Below are positions 33,302 to 41,455 of a stretch of DNA of 64,000 nt, one piece after another. Source of the stretch: Streptomyces lincolnensis (GTDB lineage Bacteria; Actinomycetota; Actinomycetes; Streptomycetales; Streptomycetaceae); assembly GCF_001685355.1 (NCBI RefSeq), contig NZ_CP016438.1:310001-374000 (forward strand), given 5' to 3'. The number at the start of each line of letters is the position of its first letter. Position 1 is the stretch's first letter. The notes below the pieces were generated by a model. The model was given only the letters and a program-made list of their open reading frames with translations, was not told the DNA's origin and did no database searches. Made by a program: the position numbers and the translations under genes.

Positions 33302-34441
33302 ATGCACACGCCCCTCGTGGCGCGCTGTCTGCGCGGCCTGGAAACCGTGGTCGCCGCCGAGGTCCTGGGATCGAAGCTCGGCGCGGTCACCGAACTGCGG
33401 CACCGCGAAGTCCACTTCCGTACGCGGCAGTCCGTGCCGTCGCTCCGCACCGCGGACGACGTGTTCCTGCTCGCCGCCGAGGGCCCCGACGTCGGAACGA
33501 CGCGGCACACCCTGCGCGACCTCGTCGCGCTCGCCGAACTCACGGACACCGACCGCCTGTTGTCCGTCCGGCGCGGCGCGAGGGCGTCGGCCCGGGACAT
33601 CACCGGCGTCGAGGTGTCGGCCTCCTTTCTCGGCCGGCGCACCTTCACCCGGTACGACGTCGAGGACGTCGTGGGCCAGGCGCTGGCGCGCCGGCTCGGG
33701 CTGCCGTATCACGCGCGGCGCAAGGGAACCGCTCCCCCGCCGGGGTGCTGTGGCTGGCGGCTGACGCTGGACGGTACGCGGGCCACGCTGATGCTGCGGG
33801 TCGACGACCGGCCCCTGCACCGGCGTCCCTACAAGCAGCACACCATTGCGGGCACCCTGCATCCGCCGCTGGCCGCCGCCATGGCCGAGTTGGCCGGCAT
33901 CCGGCCGGGCGATCGCGTCCTCGACCCGTGCTGCGGCGCGGGCACCCTGCTGATCGAGGCCGCGCTCGCCCGGCCCGGCGCTCGCTTCCACGGCTTCGAC
34001 CTGTCCCCGGCCTCGGTCACCGCGGCCCGCGCCAACGCCGGAGACCTGCCTGTCCGCGTCCGCCGTGGGGATGCCGGGCGGCTTCCCCTGCCCGACGCCT
34101 GTGTCGACCGTGTCCTGTGCAACCCGCCCTGGGGTGCCCAGGTCCAGGCCCAGGGCCTGATCGCCGTCGATCCCGCCCGTTGGTGGACGGAACTGCGCCG
34201 CGTCCTCGCCGTCGACGGCACGGCCGTACTCCTCCTCCCCGACATCGAGGACCTGGCGACCGCGCTCCGCCACGACTTCACCCCCGCCCATGTGCAGCGG
34301 CTGCGGCTGGCCGGGGCGCAGGTCTTTCTCGTCTGCCTGGTGCCGACCCCGTCGGCATCCCCTGCCCGTGGCCGACCTTGCGGTGCGTCAGCGCCCGGGC
34401 CGCCCGAGGCGATTGACCCAGCGGGCCAGGCGTCGGCGTGA
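33302..34441 (+). CDS. THUMP-type SAM-dependent RNA (tRNA guanine-N2-like) methyltransferase
   Basis: A 379-residue methyltransferase of the Trm14/TrmN/RlmL class. The N-terminal THUMP-like part (LVARCLRGLETVVAAEVLGS through GVEVSASFLGRRTFTRYDVE) leads into a Rossmann domain. That domain has motif I VLDPCCGAGTLLIEAAL (about residues 205-221) and catalytic motif IV RVLCNPPWGAQV (N-P-P-W). Members make m2G in tRNA or rRNA; the Thermus TrmN acts at G6 of tRNA, including tRNA-Phe. ATG 33302 uses GGAAGAAG as ribosome binding site, the strand hidden by the leader. The C-terminal 25 residues overlap the convergent gene. Confidence 0.85.
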   Translation: MHTPLVARCLRGLETVVAAEVLGSKLGAVTELRHREVHFRTRQSVPSLRTADDVFLLAAEGPDVGTTRHTLRDLVALAELTDTDRLLSVRRGARASARDITGVEVSASFLGRRTFTRYDVEDVVGQALARRLGLPYHARRKGTAPPPGCCGWRLTLDGTRATLMLRVDDRPLHRRPYKQHTIAGTLHPPLAAAMAELAGIRPGDRVLDPCCGAGTLLIEAALARPGARFHGFDLSPASVTAARANAGDLPVRVRRGDAGRLPLPDACVDRVLCNPPWGAQVQAQGLIAVDPARWWTELRRVLAVDGTAVLLLPDIEDLATALRHDFTPAHVQRLRLAGAQVFLVCLVPTPSASPARGRPCGASAPGPPEAIDPAGQASA

Positions 34442-34744
34442 TCGGCGGGGGCGGGGCTCGGGCCGTCGGCGCCCGGGCCCGTCCGCGTTGCCGGCCTGGC
34501 CGGGGCTGTCTGCCCAGGGGCCGTCGGGCAGCAGGATCGGGGCCTTGCGGTCCGCCTGGGCGCGGAGCTCGATGTGGGATGCGTGGGACGTGACGCGGAA
34601 CGCCTCCTCGTAGGAGGCGAGGGCGGCGCTCAGCGCCCCGCCGGCCAGGCCGCGGCGGCGGATGCGGGCCGCGAGCCACGTGAAGAGGCCCAGGACCGCG
34701 GCGAGAGCCCCGAGCAGGATCAGGAACGGTAAGAGCGCGGCCAT
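34388..34744 (-). CDS. Small membrane-anchored protein of unknown function
   Basis: About 118 residues: one N-terminal membrane segment (ALLPFLILLGALAAVLGLFTWLA), then LAGGALSAALASYEEAFRVTSHASHIELRA, and a low-complexity tail rich in Pro, Arg and Gly. The start ATG 34744 is chosen from the hydrophobic start. Its 3' end overlaps the methyltransferase gene by 54 nt on the opposite strand. It resembles conserved short hypothetical proteins of streptomycetes. Confidence 0.65.
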   Translation of the reverse strand: MAALLPFLILLGALAAVLGLFTWLAARIRRRGLAGGALSAALASYEEAFRVTSHASHIELRAQADRKAPILLPDGPWADSPGQAGNADGPGRRRPEPRPRRSRRRLARWVNRLGRPGR

Positions 34745-34917
34745 GGGCGCGAGCCTACGTGGCCGCTCCCGGCCCCCTCCGGGCGTCGGCGTCCACGCCG
34801 ACGCCCCGGCCGCGGCCACCCCGTCATCCGGGGGCCAACTTCCGGGCATGCTCCCGTCAATCCCAATCCGGCCCGGCAGGGTCGGCATCACTCGCCGTCC
34901 GTCCGCCTGGAGGTGCT

Positions 34918-36060
34918 GTGCCCACGATCAGCCGAACCCACCGACGTGCCGCGGCCGTTGTGTCGGTCCTCGCCGCTCTGGCGTCCACCGTCACCGCGGC
35001 GAGGGCGCAGAGTCCCGACACCGCCCCGCTGCGGCTCAACCAGATCCGGATGATCGCCACCCACAACAGCTACCACCGCGAGGTGAGCTTCGCCGAGAAG
35101 GTGGCCCAGCGCACCACCGACGCCAACTTCTGGAACCTCGAGTACAGCCACGCCTCCCTCCCCGTGCAGTTCCAGCGCCAGAAGGTGCGCAGCATCGAAC
35201 TCGACGTCTTCCCCGACCCCGAAGGCGGCCTCTACGGCAGGCCGTTGGTGCGCACCGCCGCCGGGCTCGGCCCGCTCACCGACCCCGACTACGCCGAGCC
35301 GGGCTTCAAGGTGCTCCACTGGGCCGACCACGACTACAACACCGGTTGTGTACGGCTCACCACCTGCCTGCGCCAGGTCAAGGCATGGTCCGACGCCCAC
35401 CCCTCGCACACGACCGTGCCCGTCCTGCTGGAGCTGAAGAGCACGGACCCCAAGATGGAAGCCCGCGGGGGCGCCAGGAGCCCCGCCTGGACGACGCGAC
35501 TGCTTGACGCCCTCGATGCGGAGATCAGAACCGTCTTCGGCGACCGCCGCACGGTCACCCCGGACGATCTGCGCCGGCCCGGGCTGACGCTGGAGCAGTC
35601 CGTCCTCACCCACGGCTGGCCCACCGTCGACCGTGTCCGCGGCCAGGTCATGTTCCTCATGGACAACCAGGATCCGGTCCTCCAGAACGCCTACCGGGCC
35701 GGCGGCCGCGACAGCCTCCAGGGCCGGGTGCTGTTCACCAACTCCCGCCCCGGGCGCGCCGACGCGGCGTTCATCGGCTGGAACGATCCCACCGCGGACA
35801 ACACCGCCGTCATCCAGGACCTCGTGCGGCGCGGCTACTACGTCCGCACCAGGTCCGACGTGCCGTTCACCGAGGCCTCCAGCGGCAGCACCGCCCGGCT
35901 GGACGCCGCCCTCGCCTCCGGTGCCCAGATCATCAGCACCGACTTCCCCGCCCCCGGCCTCGCCGCCCGCTACGGCAGCGACTACACGGCCGAGCTGCCG
36001 AGCGGCGCGGCCGTGGAGTGCGACCCGGTGACGGCGCCGGCACCCTGCCGGCTGCGGTAG
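34918..36060 (+). CDS. Secreted Ca2+-dependent phosphatidylinositol phospholipase C-like enzyme
   Basis: A 380-residue secreted protein. The signal peptide is residues 1 to about 31 (RRAAAVVSVLAALASTVTAARAQ). The mature enzyme starts LNQIRMIATHNSYH, whose His belongs to the catalytic pair of PI-PLC TIM barrels, then RSIELDVFPDPEGG (a metal-ligand-type Glu/Asp) and FKVLHWADHDYNT with the second His. It matches the bacterial PI-PLC-C1 family. GTG 34918 has GGAGG upstream. No partner gene is evident. Confidence 0.88.
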   Translation: MPTISRTHRRAAAVVSVLAALASTVTAARAQSPDTAPLRLNQIRMIATHNSYHREVSFAEKVAQRTTDANFWNLEYSHASLPVQFQRQKVRSIELDVFPDPEGGLYGRPLVRTAAGLGPLTDPDYAEPGFKVLHWADHDYNTGCVRLTTCLRQVKAWSDAHPSHTTVPVLLELKSTDPKMEARGGARSPAWTTRLLDALDAEIRTVFGDRRTVTPDDLRRPGLTLEQSVLTHGWPTVDRVRGQVMFLMDNQDPVLQNAYRAGGRDSLQGRVLFTNSRPGRADAAFIGWNDPTADNTAVIQDLVRRGYYVRTRSDVPFTEASSGSTARLDAALASGAQIISTDFPAPGLAARYGSDYTAELPSGAAVECDPVTAPAPCRLR

Positions 36061-36187
36061 GCGGGGAAGGGCCGCTCACCCTCGTGGCTCTGCCCCGGCT
36101 TGCTAGGCAGGTCAGCGCTTGCCGACGGAGCGCGACGGACAGACGCTGTTCCCCGACGGCTCAGGCCCGATGCACCGGAGGAATCTC

Positions 36188-36577
36188 ATGAAGATCCACC
36201 TCACCAGCGTGTTCGTCGACGACCAGGACAGAGCCCTCAGCTTCTACACGGACGTGCTGGGCTTCGTGAAGAAGCACGACGTGCCCGTGGGCGGGACGGA
36301 CCGCTGGCTGACCGTGGTCTCACCGGAGGAGCCGGACGGGATCGAACTGCTGCTTGAGCCCTCCGGCCATCCTGCGGTCGCGCCCTTCAAGACGGCGCTG
36401 GTCCAGGACGGCATCCCGGCCGCCTCCTTCGCCGTGGACGACGTGCGGGCGGAGTTCGAGCGGCTGCGCGGGCTCGGGGTGCGCTTCACCCAGGAACCGC
36501 TGGAGATGGGCCCGATCACCACCGCGGTCCTGGACGACACCTGCGGCAATCTGATCCAGATCGCGCACAGCAAGTAA
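36188..36577 (+). CDS. VOC-family (glyoxalase-fold) protein
   Basis: A 129-residue protein with two beta-alpha-beta-beta-beta repeats. KIHLTSVFVDDQDRALSFYT starts the first, and IPAASFAVDDVRAEFERLRG the second; TCGNLIQIAH is the usual end. Possible metal ligands are His4 and the Glu in GIELLLEP. The family includes resistance proteins and lyases, and this sequence does not decide between them. GGAGGAATCTC precedes ATG 36188. Confidence 0.9.
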   Translation: MKIHLTSVFVDDQDRALSFYTDVLGFVKKHDVPVGGTDRWLTVVSPEEPDGIELLLEPSGHPAVAPFKTALVQDGIPAASFAVDDVRAEFERLRGLGVRFTQEPLEMGPITTAVLDDTCGNLIQIAHSK

Positions 36578-36616
36578 GGCCCCCCGGGCCCGGTCGGCCA
36601 TCGGTCGCCCGCTCGG

Positions 36617-39337
36617 TCATGGTCGCCTCCGGCGGCGGACCGCCGTGGCAGCGGCCCACAGGATCAGGGCGAGCAGCGAGGCTGCGCCGACGGTCGTGCC
36701 CAGCCGTAGCCCGGGTGGGTGGAAGGTGCAGGTCAGGCTGGTCGAGGAGCCGTCGAGGGGTACGGCGATGAGGCCGTGGTGGTTCTCGGCGGGGACGGCG
36801 GGGGCGGTACCCGTGGCGCAGCGCCAGCCGGCGGTCCGCGGGGCGGCGACGACCGCGATCCCCTTGCTGCCGGAGGGGAGCCGGGCCCGGAGGGTGCCGT
36901 CGGACACGGTCACCTCGGTGGCGCCGGTGGCCGTCAACCGGTCGGCACGCTCGCGGAGGCGGGCGGTGTCCAGGCAGCCGACGGCGCCGTGGGGGATCAG
37001 GCTCGGCCGGTTCGGGGACAGGTCGATCACGAGGCGGCCGGTGGCGGGGACCGTGCCGAGGCGTTGCATGGCGGCGATCTTGGTGGCGGGGTCGGAGCGG
37101 AACCGCCCGGTGAGACCGTGGGCGGCCGCGCCGCTCAGGCGTGCGGTGCCGGCGAAGTGCGGGGCCCAGAGGTAGACCTCGTCGCCGGGAGCGCAGCGCG
37201 CGGTGATCGTCGGCCTGGGGGCGGTGCCTTGGGCGGACGGGGGGTCGAGGCGCAGTCCGGGGCGCTTTCCGTTCGCGCGGGCCGGCGGCTGCCCGGTGCC
37301 GGTGCGCAGGGTGAAGCGGGGCAGTGTGTACACCCGGGTGCCCAGCAGCAGTTCCTGGTTGCGGTACGGCGAAGGGCCGTAAGTGGAACCGCTGATGGGT
37401 GTGCCGACGGGCCGTACCGTGACCAGCGGAGGAACCTCCTGGCGGGAGACCGTCATGCCGGTGCCGTCCTGGGGGAACCAGTTCTGGTGCGGATCCGGCG
37501 GGGTGTGCACCCGGGCGCCGACGGAGAAGATCACGTCGGTGACGGCGTTGTCCAGGCTCTGAAGGCTCCGGCCTCCCGAGGTCCAGCCGCCTCCGAGTGC
37601 GGTGAGGGTGCTGCTGAGGACGTCGGAGGTGTGGCTGCTGTAGTACTGGGCGCCCTGGCCGCCGACCATGAGGGGGTCGTTGCCGACGGTCTGTTCGCGG
37701 CCGGGGTCGGTGCGGTAGCGGGGCCAGCCGTCGGCGTGTGCGATCGCCTGCGTCTGCTGCTCCTGCCGGGCTCCCCAGGGGGCGTAGTCGTCCATGGCGC
37801 CGAGCCGCAGCCGGGCGGCGACGGCCGAGGTGGCGGTGGCCTCGCCGAGCTGGGCCCCGACGAGCAGGACCGCCGCCCATCCGGCCAGGACGGCGCCGCG
37901 CCCGGCACCGGTGCGTCGCGGGTCGGCGGCGCGGCCGAGCAGGACCAGGCCGACGAGTGCCGCGGTGACGGCGAACAGCAGGATCGGCCACACGAACGGG
38001 CGTACCAGGCCGCTGCCGCTCGCGGCCGCCGCGATCAGCACGAGCAGTCCGGCCGCCGCGCCCAGCGCGCGCCGGTCGGGCGGGCCGTAGGAGATGGTGT
38101 GCCAGGCGGCGACGACCAGGAGTGCGCACAGGACGAAGGCCTGGCGGTAGGAGCTGCCCTGGGGGGTGGTGAAGGCGTGCCAGGCCAGGTGGGTCGGCTG
38201 CCACTGCATCGACAGCGTCACCGCGAGCACGAGCAGCGGCCATCCGGCGCGTACCCGCCGGGGCGCCGCGCGGTGGAACGGCAGGGCGAGGGCGAGCAGG
38301 AGTGCCGTGGTGCCGACGAACACCGCCGGCGATCCGAAGCTGTACGTCGCCGGCAGCAGCCGGGCCAGCAGGTCCTCCCCCGTCACGGGGGCGAACCAGG
38401 TGAACCGGCCGGGTGAGGCGTGTGTGCTGCCGAAGTAGACCACCGTCACCAGCGGCGCGGCCAGGCCGGTCCCGAGGGCGAAGGTCACGCCGGCCCTGCC
38501 CAGCGCGGCGAGCGCCCGGCGGCGCGGCAGACCGGCGAGCAGCAGCCTGAGCAGCAGCACCAGGCAGGCGGCAGCCGTGGCCATGTACGCGGTGTAGAAG
38601 TTGGCGATCCAGGCGAGGGCCACGACCAGCACGCCGAGGACCCGGTGCCGGTCGTGCCGCGTCCACTCCCCCACCAGGCACAGCAGCGGCAGGGCGATCA
38701 GGCCGTCGAGCCACATCGGGTTGTACGCGGCGTCGGCCACGCTCCAGCCGCACAGGGCGTAGGAGGCTCCCAGCAGTCCCGCCGCCCACCAGCGGCCGGA
38801 GCGCAGGGTGAGCAGCAGCCAGGCCATCGCCGCGCCGGCGCACGCCGACTTCAGCAGGGTGATCACATAGACCGCGAGGTCGATCTCGTCCCGTGGGAAC
38901 ACCCCTACGAGCAGGGCGAACGGGCTGCTGAGATAGGTGCCGAGGTCGGGCAGGAAGCCGGTGCCGAACCCGGACTGCCAGTTGACCAGGAGGCCCCCGT
39001 CGGCCCGGCCGTGCAGCAGGTCCCACAGGTGGGCGTGGAACGGCAGGTACTGGTTGCCGAGGTCGTTGATGCTGCGGGTGCGCGGTCCGAAGGGGTAGGT
39101 GCGGGCGACGACTCCGGCGGCGCAGAGCGCCGTGAGGGTGATGGCGGCCGCGAGGAGGGCGGCGGTCGGGCGCGGGCCGGCCGGCCTCGCCCGCCGCAGC
39201 AGCGTCCGTATCCGGGCCCGGGAGGGTGGGTCGGCGGGCTGGTCCGGGCCGGTCCCGGGCGGCTCTTCGGTGTCGGGAACCGCCGCGGTCGCCGGGGCGG
39301 AGCCGGCTCCGGGTATCACGCGCGGTCTCCCGTGCAT
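36617..39337 (-). CDS. YfhO-family large membrane protein
   Basis: About 906 residues with some 13-14 membrane segments. The conserved early loop RTYPFGPRTRSINDLGNQYL and the GFGTGFLPDLGTYLSSPFALL segment identify the YfhO (GT-C-like) family. A long extracytoplasmic region lies in the C-terminal half, followed by a last membrane segment (TVGAASLLALILWAAATAV) and a basic tail. In Bacillus YfhO takes part in lipoteichoic-acid glycosylation; the role here is unknown. The start is uncertain among several Met/Val codons; ATG 39337 is used. Confidence 0.85.
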   Translation of the reverse strand: MHGRPRVIPGAGSAPATAAVPDTEEPPGTGPDQPADPPSRARIRTLLRRARPAGPRPTAALLAAAITLTALCAAGVVARTYPFGPRTRSINDLGNQYLPFHAHLWDLLHGRADGGLLVNWQSGFGTGFLPDLGTYLSSPFALLVGVFPRDEIDLAVYVITLLKSACAGAAMAWLLLTLRSGRWWAAGLLGASYALCGWSVADAAYNPMWLDGLIALPLLCLVGEWTRHDRHRVLGVLVVALAWIANFYTAYMATAAACLVLLLRLLLAGLPRRRALAALGRAGVTFALGTGLAAPLVTVVYFGSTHASPGRFTWFAPVTGEDLLARLLPATYSFGSPAVFVGTTALLLALALPFHRAAPRRVRAGWPLLVLAVTLSMQWQPTHLAWHAFTTPQGSSYRQAFVLCALLVVAAWHTISYGPPDRRALGAAAGLLVLIAAAASGSGLVRPFVWPILLFAVTAALVGLVLLGRAADPRRTGAGRGAVLAGWAAVLLVGAQLGEATATSAVAARLRLGAMDDYAPWGARQEQQTQAIAHADGWPRYRTDPGREQTVGNDPLMVGGQGAQYYSSHTSDVLSSTLTALGGGWTSGGRSLQSLDNAVTDVIFSVGARVHTPPDPHQNWFPQDGTGMTVSRQEVPPLVTVRPVGTPISGSTYGPSPYRNQELLLGTRVYTLPRFTLRTGTGQPPARANGKRPGLRLDPPSAQGTAPRPTITARCAPGDEVYLWAPHFAGTARLSGAAAHGLTGRFRSDPATKIAAMQRLGTVPATGRLVIDLSPNRPSLIPHGAVGCLDTARLRERADRLTATGATEVTVSDGTLRARLPSGSKGIAVVAAPRTAGWRCATGTAPAVPAENHHGLIAVPLDGSSTSLTCTFHPPGLRLGTTVGAASLLALILWAAATAVRRRRRP

Positions 39338-39672
39338 GCGGAGCACACCGTGCGGTGCGCGTTTCCTCCACGGCCGTGCGCGACGCACAGATCATCGGCA
39401 GGGTCGAACAAGCCAGGCACGGAAAGCCCCCCGTGTGTGTGGACGCATGCCGTTTCACCGGGGGGTGGTCAGCTCCCCGAACGGCATCGATTCGCCGATG
39501 TAGACGGGGAGTTCTTCCGAATGGTTGTGCCGGGACGGAAAGACAAGGAGGTAATTCCGCATCGCTGTGCGGGTATTGCGGAACGGAATCTCGACAGCGA
39601 GAAACAAGGGAAGTACGGGAGGTTTATTCACCCTGAATGGAACCTGAATGGAAGCGGTCCCGCATATGAACG
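39338..39672. other. Intergenic region between yfhO-like gene and toxin gene
   Basis: No gene is supported in these 335 bases, which are AT-richer than the surroundings. It contains a tandem 11-bp repeat CCTGAATGGAA (39632-39642 and 39643-39653) and a small inverted repeat TCTCG-acag-CGAGA at about 39590. It presumably holds the promoter of the YfhO gene and the end of the toxin transcript. Confidence 0.5.
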
Positions 39673-40050
39673 CTAAAGCTTCCAGGCACGCAGTTGGTCG
39701 GCCACGGCCTGGACGCCGACGCGGGTGTCGCGGATCTTGCGGACGAGGTCGGAGAGGGCCCCGTACGGAGGATCGATGCCTTCCCCGGACTGGTCCATGT
39801 ACTGCGCGGCGATGAACGCGGCGTACAGGCTGTTGCGGTGCGGGAGAGGCTCCAGGCGGACGATGGTGTGCATCAGGGCGGCCGCCCGCCAGGCCGCGTC
39901 CGGGTCGGCGGCCGCCAGGGTGGGAAGGCGGGTCCGGTGACGGGCCACTGCGGCCACGAGAGCGGAGTAGTCCGCGACGGTGAGGTCGTCGTGGCCGAGC
40001 GCGGTCTCCTGGACGTCGAGCAGCCAGGAGACGTCGATGGTGAGCGGCAT
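39673..40050 (-). CDS. Fic/Doc-like toxin component with degenerate Fic motif
   Basis: A 125-residue all-helical Doc-like protein of the type annotated in Streptomyces as the toxin of a Fic-family toxin-antitoxin pair (TIDVSWLLDVQETALG, then GEGIDPPYGALSDLVRKIRD). The normal HPFxxGN(G/K)R active site is replaced by EPLPHRNSLYAAF, so AMP-transferase or kinase activity is doubtful. The ATG 40050 shares one base with the antitoxin stop (TGATG), so the pair is co-translated. Confidence 0.8.
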   Translation of the reverse strand: MPLTIDVSWLLDVQETALGHDDLTVADYSALVAAVARHRTRLPTLAAADPDAAWRAAALMHTIVRLEPLPHRNSLYAAFIAAQYMDQSGEGIDPPYGALSDLVRKIRDTRVGVQAVADQLRAWKL

Positions 40051-40289
40051 CAGGCGGCCGTGGCTCCGTTGCCGCGCCGGCCGGGGGGCACCTCGTCGGG
40101 GAAGGCCTGGTCGAACTCGTCGCGGAGCCGGTCGGCCCAGCCGTCGGCACCGGCGATGAACCGCTGACGCTGCATCTCGCGGACGCCGAGGTCGTGCAGG
40201 TACTGCTTGAGGCTCTTGCCCTCGGCGGCGGCGGCGGCCCGGACGCCCTCGAGCTCCTCGTCGGTGAAGGACACGTTCAGGGATGGCAT
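40050..40289 (-). CDS. Antitoxin of the Fic-like pair (ribbon-helix-helix-like)
   Basis: A 79-residue protein. The N-terminal SLNVSFTDEELEGVRAAAAA resembles a ribbon-helix-helix DNA-binding domain; the C-terminal part (GADGWADRLRDEFDQAFPDE) would wrap the toxin. No Shine-Dalgarno sequence precedes ATG 40289; a TACCAT hexamer ends 7 nt before it, so a leaderless transcript is likely. The promoter lies inside the 23-bp repeats upstream, which the antitoxin probably binds. Confidence 0.82.
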   Translation of the reverse strand: MPSLNVSFTDEELEGVRAAAAAEGKSLKQYLHDLGVREMQRQRFIAGADGWADRLRDEFDQAFPDEVPPGRRGNGATAA

Positions 40290-40290
40290 A

Positions 40291-40382
40291 CCCGCGATGG
40301 TACCTACTAGGTGCCCGCGATGGTACCTACTAGGTGCCCGCGATGGTACCTACTAGGTGCCCTCGGTAGTACCTGGTCGGTG
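40291..40382. repeat. 23-bp tandem operator repeats in front of the toxin-antitoxin operon
   Basis: Three perfect copies of a 23-bp unit (starting 40291, 40314 and 40337) and a fourth diverged copy (40360-40382). Each unit contains the near-palindrome GGTACCTACTAGGTGCC and, on the minus strand, a TACCAT -10-like box. The copies abut, with no spacers, so this is not a CRISPR array. They are best read as iterated operators. Confidence 0.85.
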
Positions 40383-40467
40383 CCGTCCGAGGCCGGACCC
40401 ACCCCTGGGAGATTGTGTGCAGAAGATCTGAATAAACTCTGGACCCCGTACGGAGAGGGACCCCGGA

Positions 40468-41409
40468 GTGAGTGAACTGACCCCCCACGTCTGCCCGTTG
40501 TGCGGTGCGCCCCGAGCGGCGAACGGCACTCCGTCCTGTGCCTGCGGCCGTCTCGCGTCCGACGCGCACCGTGAGGACCGTGCCGCGCAGGCGGCCGCCG
40601 CCGAGGACTTCGACCCGGTGCGCATACGGCCCTTCGTCGAGGTCGACGACGAAGCCGAAGGCGAGGCGGCCGACGGTGACGGCGAGCGTGTGCCTCGCAA
40701 GCCGGACATCGATGCCACGGCCGCGGGCGGCGGCTCCCCTGCCGTCGAAACGGCGGACACGACGTTCCCCGCGACAACGGTGTCGCGTGATCTCGACGCC
40801 CCGCCGGCCTCCGCGCCCCTCACCGCGGAACACCCGGCTCGTCACCGCGCCGCGCTGCTTCTCGCGGGAGTCGCCGTCTGCGTCTTCGCGGTGGGCGTCA
40901 CCGTGGGCGTCGTTCTCTACCAGAGCCCCTCCCGCGACACGGCCCTGCCCGAAGGCACCAGGGCACCCGTGCCCGACCACAGCAGCTCCCCCACGGGCAC
41001 GACGGCCGCCGCCGCCAAGCCGTCCGTGAGCCCGTCGTCGGCCGGGCCGTCCGCCACCCCGTCCGCGTCCGCCGGTCCGACCGCGACAAGGACGGCCACA
41101 CCCACCGGCTCGGCCGCCCCGCCGGCGGGCGGCCCGTCCCCCACCGCGACCGCCACGACCGCCCGCCCCAGCGGCCCGGCCGGACAGCCCCCGGTCCTCG
41201 GCCGCGGCGACTCCGGTCCAGAGGTCACCGAACTCCAGCTCCGGCTGCGCCAGGTCGGTCTCTACGGCGGCGAGCCCGACGGGGTGTACGACGGGCAGGT
41301 CGAGGCCTCGGTCCGCAGCTACCAGCTCACCCGGCTCATCGGCGACGAGCCGGGCGTGTACGGAGCGGCGACGCGGGCGTCCCTGGAAGCGGAGACGGAC
41401 GAGCCCTGA
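40468..41409 (+). CDS. Single-pass membrane protein with extracellular peptidoglycan-binding domain
   Basis: A 313-residue protein. A cytoplasmic zinc-ribbon-like start (CPLCGAPRAANGTPSCACGR, four Cys) is followed by an acidic linker, one membrane segment near residues 128-150 (ALLLAGVAVCVFAVGVTVGV), and a long Ser/Thr/Pro/Ala spacer. The C-terminal PG_binding_1 domain (LGRGDSGPEVTELQLRLRQV) is at about 247-305. It may link a cytoplasmic signal to the wall. GTG 40468 follows GGAGAGG. Confidence 0.85.
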   Translation: MSELTPHVCPLCGAPRAANGTPSCACGRLASDAHREDRAAQAAAAEDFDPVRIRPFVEVDDEAEGEAADGDGERVPRKPDIDATAAGGGSPAVETADTTFPATTVSRDLDAPPASAPLTAEHPARHRAALLLAGVAVCVFAVGVTVGVVLYQSPSRDTALPEGTRAPVPDHSSSPTGTTAAAAKPSVSPSSAGPSATPSASAGPTATRTATPTGSAAPPAGGPSPTATATTARPSGPAGQPPVLGRGDSGPEVTELQLRLRQVGLYGGEPDGVYDGQVEASVRSYQLTRLIGDEPGVYGAATRASLEAETDEP

Positions 41410-41455
41410 CGGCGGCCCGGCGGGCGAGCAGCGCCTTCACCCATCGGTCCTGCCC

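Noticed and set aside
39455..39562. 35-codon minus-strand ORF (MRNYLLVFPSR...) before the YfhO gene
   Set aside because: No ribosome binding site, no recognisable motif, and it lies in a likely promoter area; not enough to call a gene.
40291..40382. Possible CRISPR-like repeat array
   Set aside because: The repeats directly abut without spacers and end at a toxin-antitoxin promoter, so they are operator iterons.
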